A DNA stretch of 9,771 nt from CAZJQD01 sp964548165 [NCBI: uncultured bacterium]. GTDB taxonomy: Bacteria > UBA8481. The stretch lies in the NCBI GenBank assembly GCA_964548165.1, contig CAZJQD010000065.1, positions 6,018 through 15,788 of the forward strand, written 5' to 3'. The notes beneath the pieces are model-generated. The model saw only the letters and a list, made by a program, of their open reading frames with translations. It made no database searches and was not told where the DNA came from. Of this stretch, positions 8,116 through 9,771 are shown piece after piece (the stretch's first letter is position 1; every line of letters begins with the position of its first letter). The position numbers were made by a program, and so were the translations under genes.

Positions 8116-8661
8116 TCAGCAGCAGGTGCAGTCCGTGCAACCGCGATCGGAGCAGGCACCGCAGGAATGGATCACGGCCACCTTGAGCGCCTGGCGGCCG
8201 CGGTGGATCCGGACGTAGGCGTTCCTGGTGGATATTCCGGCGCGCTTTGCGAAATCCGCGACGGAGACATCGTCCACGTCGACGGCCTTGACGGCGTCGG
8301 CCAGGGGCGCCGGGATTCCCTTGAGCGCCTCGAGAATGCATCGGCAGACGACCTTCTCGAATTCCGGTCCGCGGACGAACGTGTCCGCTTCCCGTGCCAG
8401 GCGCGCGGCGGCGCGGGTTTCCGTCCGCCCCCGGCGATAGTGGTCGATCATGGCATTCCTGAGGATGCGGAAGAACCAGGCGACGCTGTCCTCTTCACTC
8501 TTCGTGGTCTTCGGGGACTTGATCGCCTTGAGGTATGCGGCCTGCAGGATGTCCTCGGCATCGTCGCGAACAGGCGCGTTCTTCCTGAGAAAGGCGAGGA
8601 AGCGCCGGTGGTGCGCGGCGAGCCGGGCTGCCGAGGGAAGAGCGTCAGTCCTGGAACCCAT
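8116..8661 (-). CDS. CorE-like metal-sensing ECF RNA polymerase sigma factor
   Basis: The 181-residue product has a sigma region 2 (about 15-80, with AEDILQAAYLKAI and AWFFRILRNAMIDHYRR) and a region 4 helix-turn-helix (about 130-162, with FAKRAGISTRNAYVRIHRGR). Two features are diagnostic: a CxC motif in the linker (C106-R-C108) and a cysteine-rich tail, CGACSDRGCTDCTCC (167-181), with six cysteines. This layout is that of CorE-type ECF sigma factors such as Myxococcus xanthus CorE, where the cysteines bind metal and switch the sigma factor without an anti-sigma partner. CorE targets include copper P1B ATPases, and such an ATPase gene follows 122 bases downstream on the same strand. The ATG at 8661 lies 6 bases after the purA stop with only a weak ribosome binding site. 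Copper rather than cadmium or zinc as inducer is inferred from the neighbour. Confidence 0.9.
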   Translation of the reverse strand: MGSRTDALPSAARLAAHHRRFLAFLRKNAPVRDDAEDILQAAYLKAIKSPKTTKSEEDSVAWFFRILRNAMIDHYRRGRTETRAAARLAREADTFVRGPEFEKVVCRCILEALKGIPAPLADAVKAVDVDDVSVADFAKRAGISTRNAYVRIHRGRQALKVAVIHSCGACSDRGCTDCTCC

Positions 8662-8667
8662 GTCCGC

Positions 8668-9771
8668 TCAGTCGATCTCGAACTCCAGGGTGTCATCGCG
8701 GTCCGGAGACGTGGAGACGTAGCGGATGGGGACGCCGATGCCTCGCTCGACGTAGGCGAGGTAGTCCTGGGCGGCCTTGGGGAGCTTGGCGCGGTCGCGG
8801 ATGCCGGCGATGTCCGACTTCCAGCCGGGGAGATCGCGGTAGCGGACGTTGACGCGGGCGAGTGCGGAGGCGCGGGACGGGTAGCTCTCGATCGCCTTGC
8901 CGTCGAGCTCGTAGGACTCGCCGACGCGGATGCTGTCGAGGTCGGAGAGGACGTCGAGCTTCATGATGGCCAGCTCGGTGATGCCGCAGACCATGCACGC
9001 GTAGCGAACCTGGGCGAGGTCGAGCCAGCCGCAGCGGCGCGGGCGTCCGGTCGTCGTGCCGAACTCCTGGCCCTTCTCGCGGATGGCGTCGCCGGTCGCG
9101 TCGTGGAGCTCGGTCGGGAACGGGCCGTGGCCGACGCGGGTGCAGTAGGCCTTCATGACACCGATGACGCGGTTGATGCTCTGGGGCGGCAGGCCGGTGC
9201 CGAGGCAACCGCCAGCGGTCGTCGGTGACGACGAGGTGACGAAGGGGTAGGTGCCGAAGTCGATATCGAGCATCACGCCCTGGGCGCCCTCGAGGAGGAT
9301 ATTGCGGCCCTCCTTGCGGGTCTTGTGGAGGAGCGTGACAGTGTCGCAGACGTAGGACTCGATCCGCGCGAAGAGTTCCATCTGCTCGACGACTTCCTCC
9401 GGCGTCAGGCCCTTCTTCGCCAGTTTCTCGCGGATGTCGGGTTCCTGGAAGTCGGCGACGCGAACTCCCGAGCGCGCGACCTTGTCGCGGTAGGCGGGAC
9501 CGATGCCGCGGCCGGTCGTGCCGATGGCGTCCGGCGTGGCCTCGCGCGCGGCGTCGTCGCGCTTGTGGCAGGGGAGGACGACGAAGGCACGATCGGAGAG
9601 ACGGAAGTTCTCGAACGTGAGTCCCTGCGCGGTGAGCGTCTCGATCTCTTTGACGAGCGAGTTGAAGTTGACGACGACGCCGTGGCCGATGACGGCGAGC
9701 GTGCCGGGGTTGGAGATGCCGGAGGGGACGAGGTGGAACTTGAACTTCTCGCCGTCGCGCACGACGGTGTG
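8668..9771 (-). CDS. purA: Adenylosuccinate synthetase (N-terminus off the right edge)
   Basis: The enzyme joins IMP and aspartate using GTP, the first step from IMP to AMP, in the cytoplasm. The frame is open to the right edge, where its first visible residues are HTVVRDGEKFKFHLVPSG. This matches the family around the catalytic His of the GHT motif (H41 in E. coli), so about 40 residues with the GDEGKGK loop are missing. The in-frame GTG at 9762 is therefore an internal Val codon and not the start. Further landmarks are GTTGRGIGPAY, EGAQG followed by LDIDFGTYPFVTSS, TRVGHGPFPTE, EFGTTTGRPRRCGWLD, KLDVL and the C-terminal ISTGPDR-like STSPDR. The visible part is somewhat shorter than in E. 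coli, mainly in the region after VADF. The stop (8668) lies 6 bases before the sigma factor gene, so both may share a transcript. Confidence 0.97.
   Translation of the reverse strand, partial: HTVVRDGEKFKFHLVPSGISNPGTLAVIGHGVVVNFNSLVKEIETLTAQGLTFENFRLSDRAFVVLPCHKRDDAAREATPDAIGTTGRGIGPAYRDKVARSGVRVADFQEPDIREKLAKKGLTPEEVVEQMELFARIESYVCDTVTLLHKTRKEGRNILLEGAQGVMLDIDFGTYPFVTSSSPTTAGGCLGTGLPPQSINRVIGVMKAYCTRVGHGPFPTELHDATGDAIREKGQEFGTTTGRPRRCGWLDLAQVRYACMVCGITELAIMKLDVLSDLDSIRVGESYELDGKAIESYPSRASALARVNVRYRDLPGWKSDIAGIRDRAKLPKAAQDYLAYVERGIGVPIRYVSTSPDRDDTLEFEID

Noticed and set aside
9760-9762. In-frame GTG as the start of purA
   Set aside because: The residues just before it (HTV) continue the conserved GHTV motif, so the gene extends past the window edge.

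Overview
The window is GC-rich, gene-dense chromosomal DNA from a bacterium that I cannot place to phylum. A Sec-type signal peptide and a periplasmic Cache sensor fit a Gram-negative cell plan. Codon third positions are strongly G/C throughout, so every gene has long arginine- and alanine-rich shadow frames. I count eight protein genes, two of them cut by the window edges. I see no rRNA, tRNA, CRISPR array or transposase gene.

Left part (1-3537). A minus-strand gene leaving the left edge encodes an unusual membrane receptor: a double Cache sensor, two further transmembrane helices, then a domain resembling the extracellular domain of pentameric ligand-gated ion channels (Cys-loop family), with its channel part beyond the edge. 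Divergent from it is a small plus-strand gene for a stand-alone WYL domain with a Cys/His-rich tail. After a 282-base non-coding stretch with several potential hairpins comes a plus-strand gene for a secreted HExxH metallopeptidase.

Middle part (3538-5591). Two minus-strand genes only 3 bases apart encode an SPFH (stomatin/band 7) protein with a long coiled coil and a divergent NAD-kinase-fold protein. They look like one translation unit linking a membrane scaffold to nucleotide metabolism. Immediately upstream is a 112-base element with perfect 23-base inverted ends, which looks like a small non-autonomous mobile or REP-type repeat.

Right part (5597-9771). Three minus-strand genes run in the order purA (adenylosuccinate synthetase, start off the right edge), an ECF sigma factor with a CxC motif and a cysteine-rich tail of the CorE metal-sensing type, and a Cu(I) P1B-type ATPase with YHS and heavy-metal-binding N-terminal domains. 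The likely logic is that the sigma factor itself senses copper and switches on the exporter encoded just downstream. The intergenic stretch between them carries AT-rich GAAATT-type repeats that could be its promoter. The most interesting items are the Cache/ligand-gated-channel fusion, the CorE-like sigma/ATPase module tied to purA, the SPFH/NAD-kinase-like pair and the inverted-repeat element.
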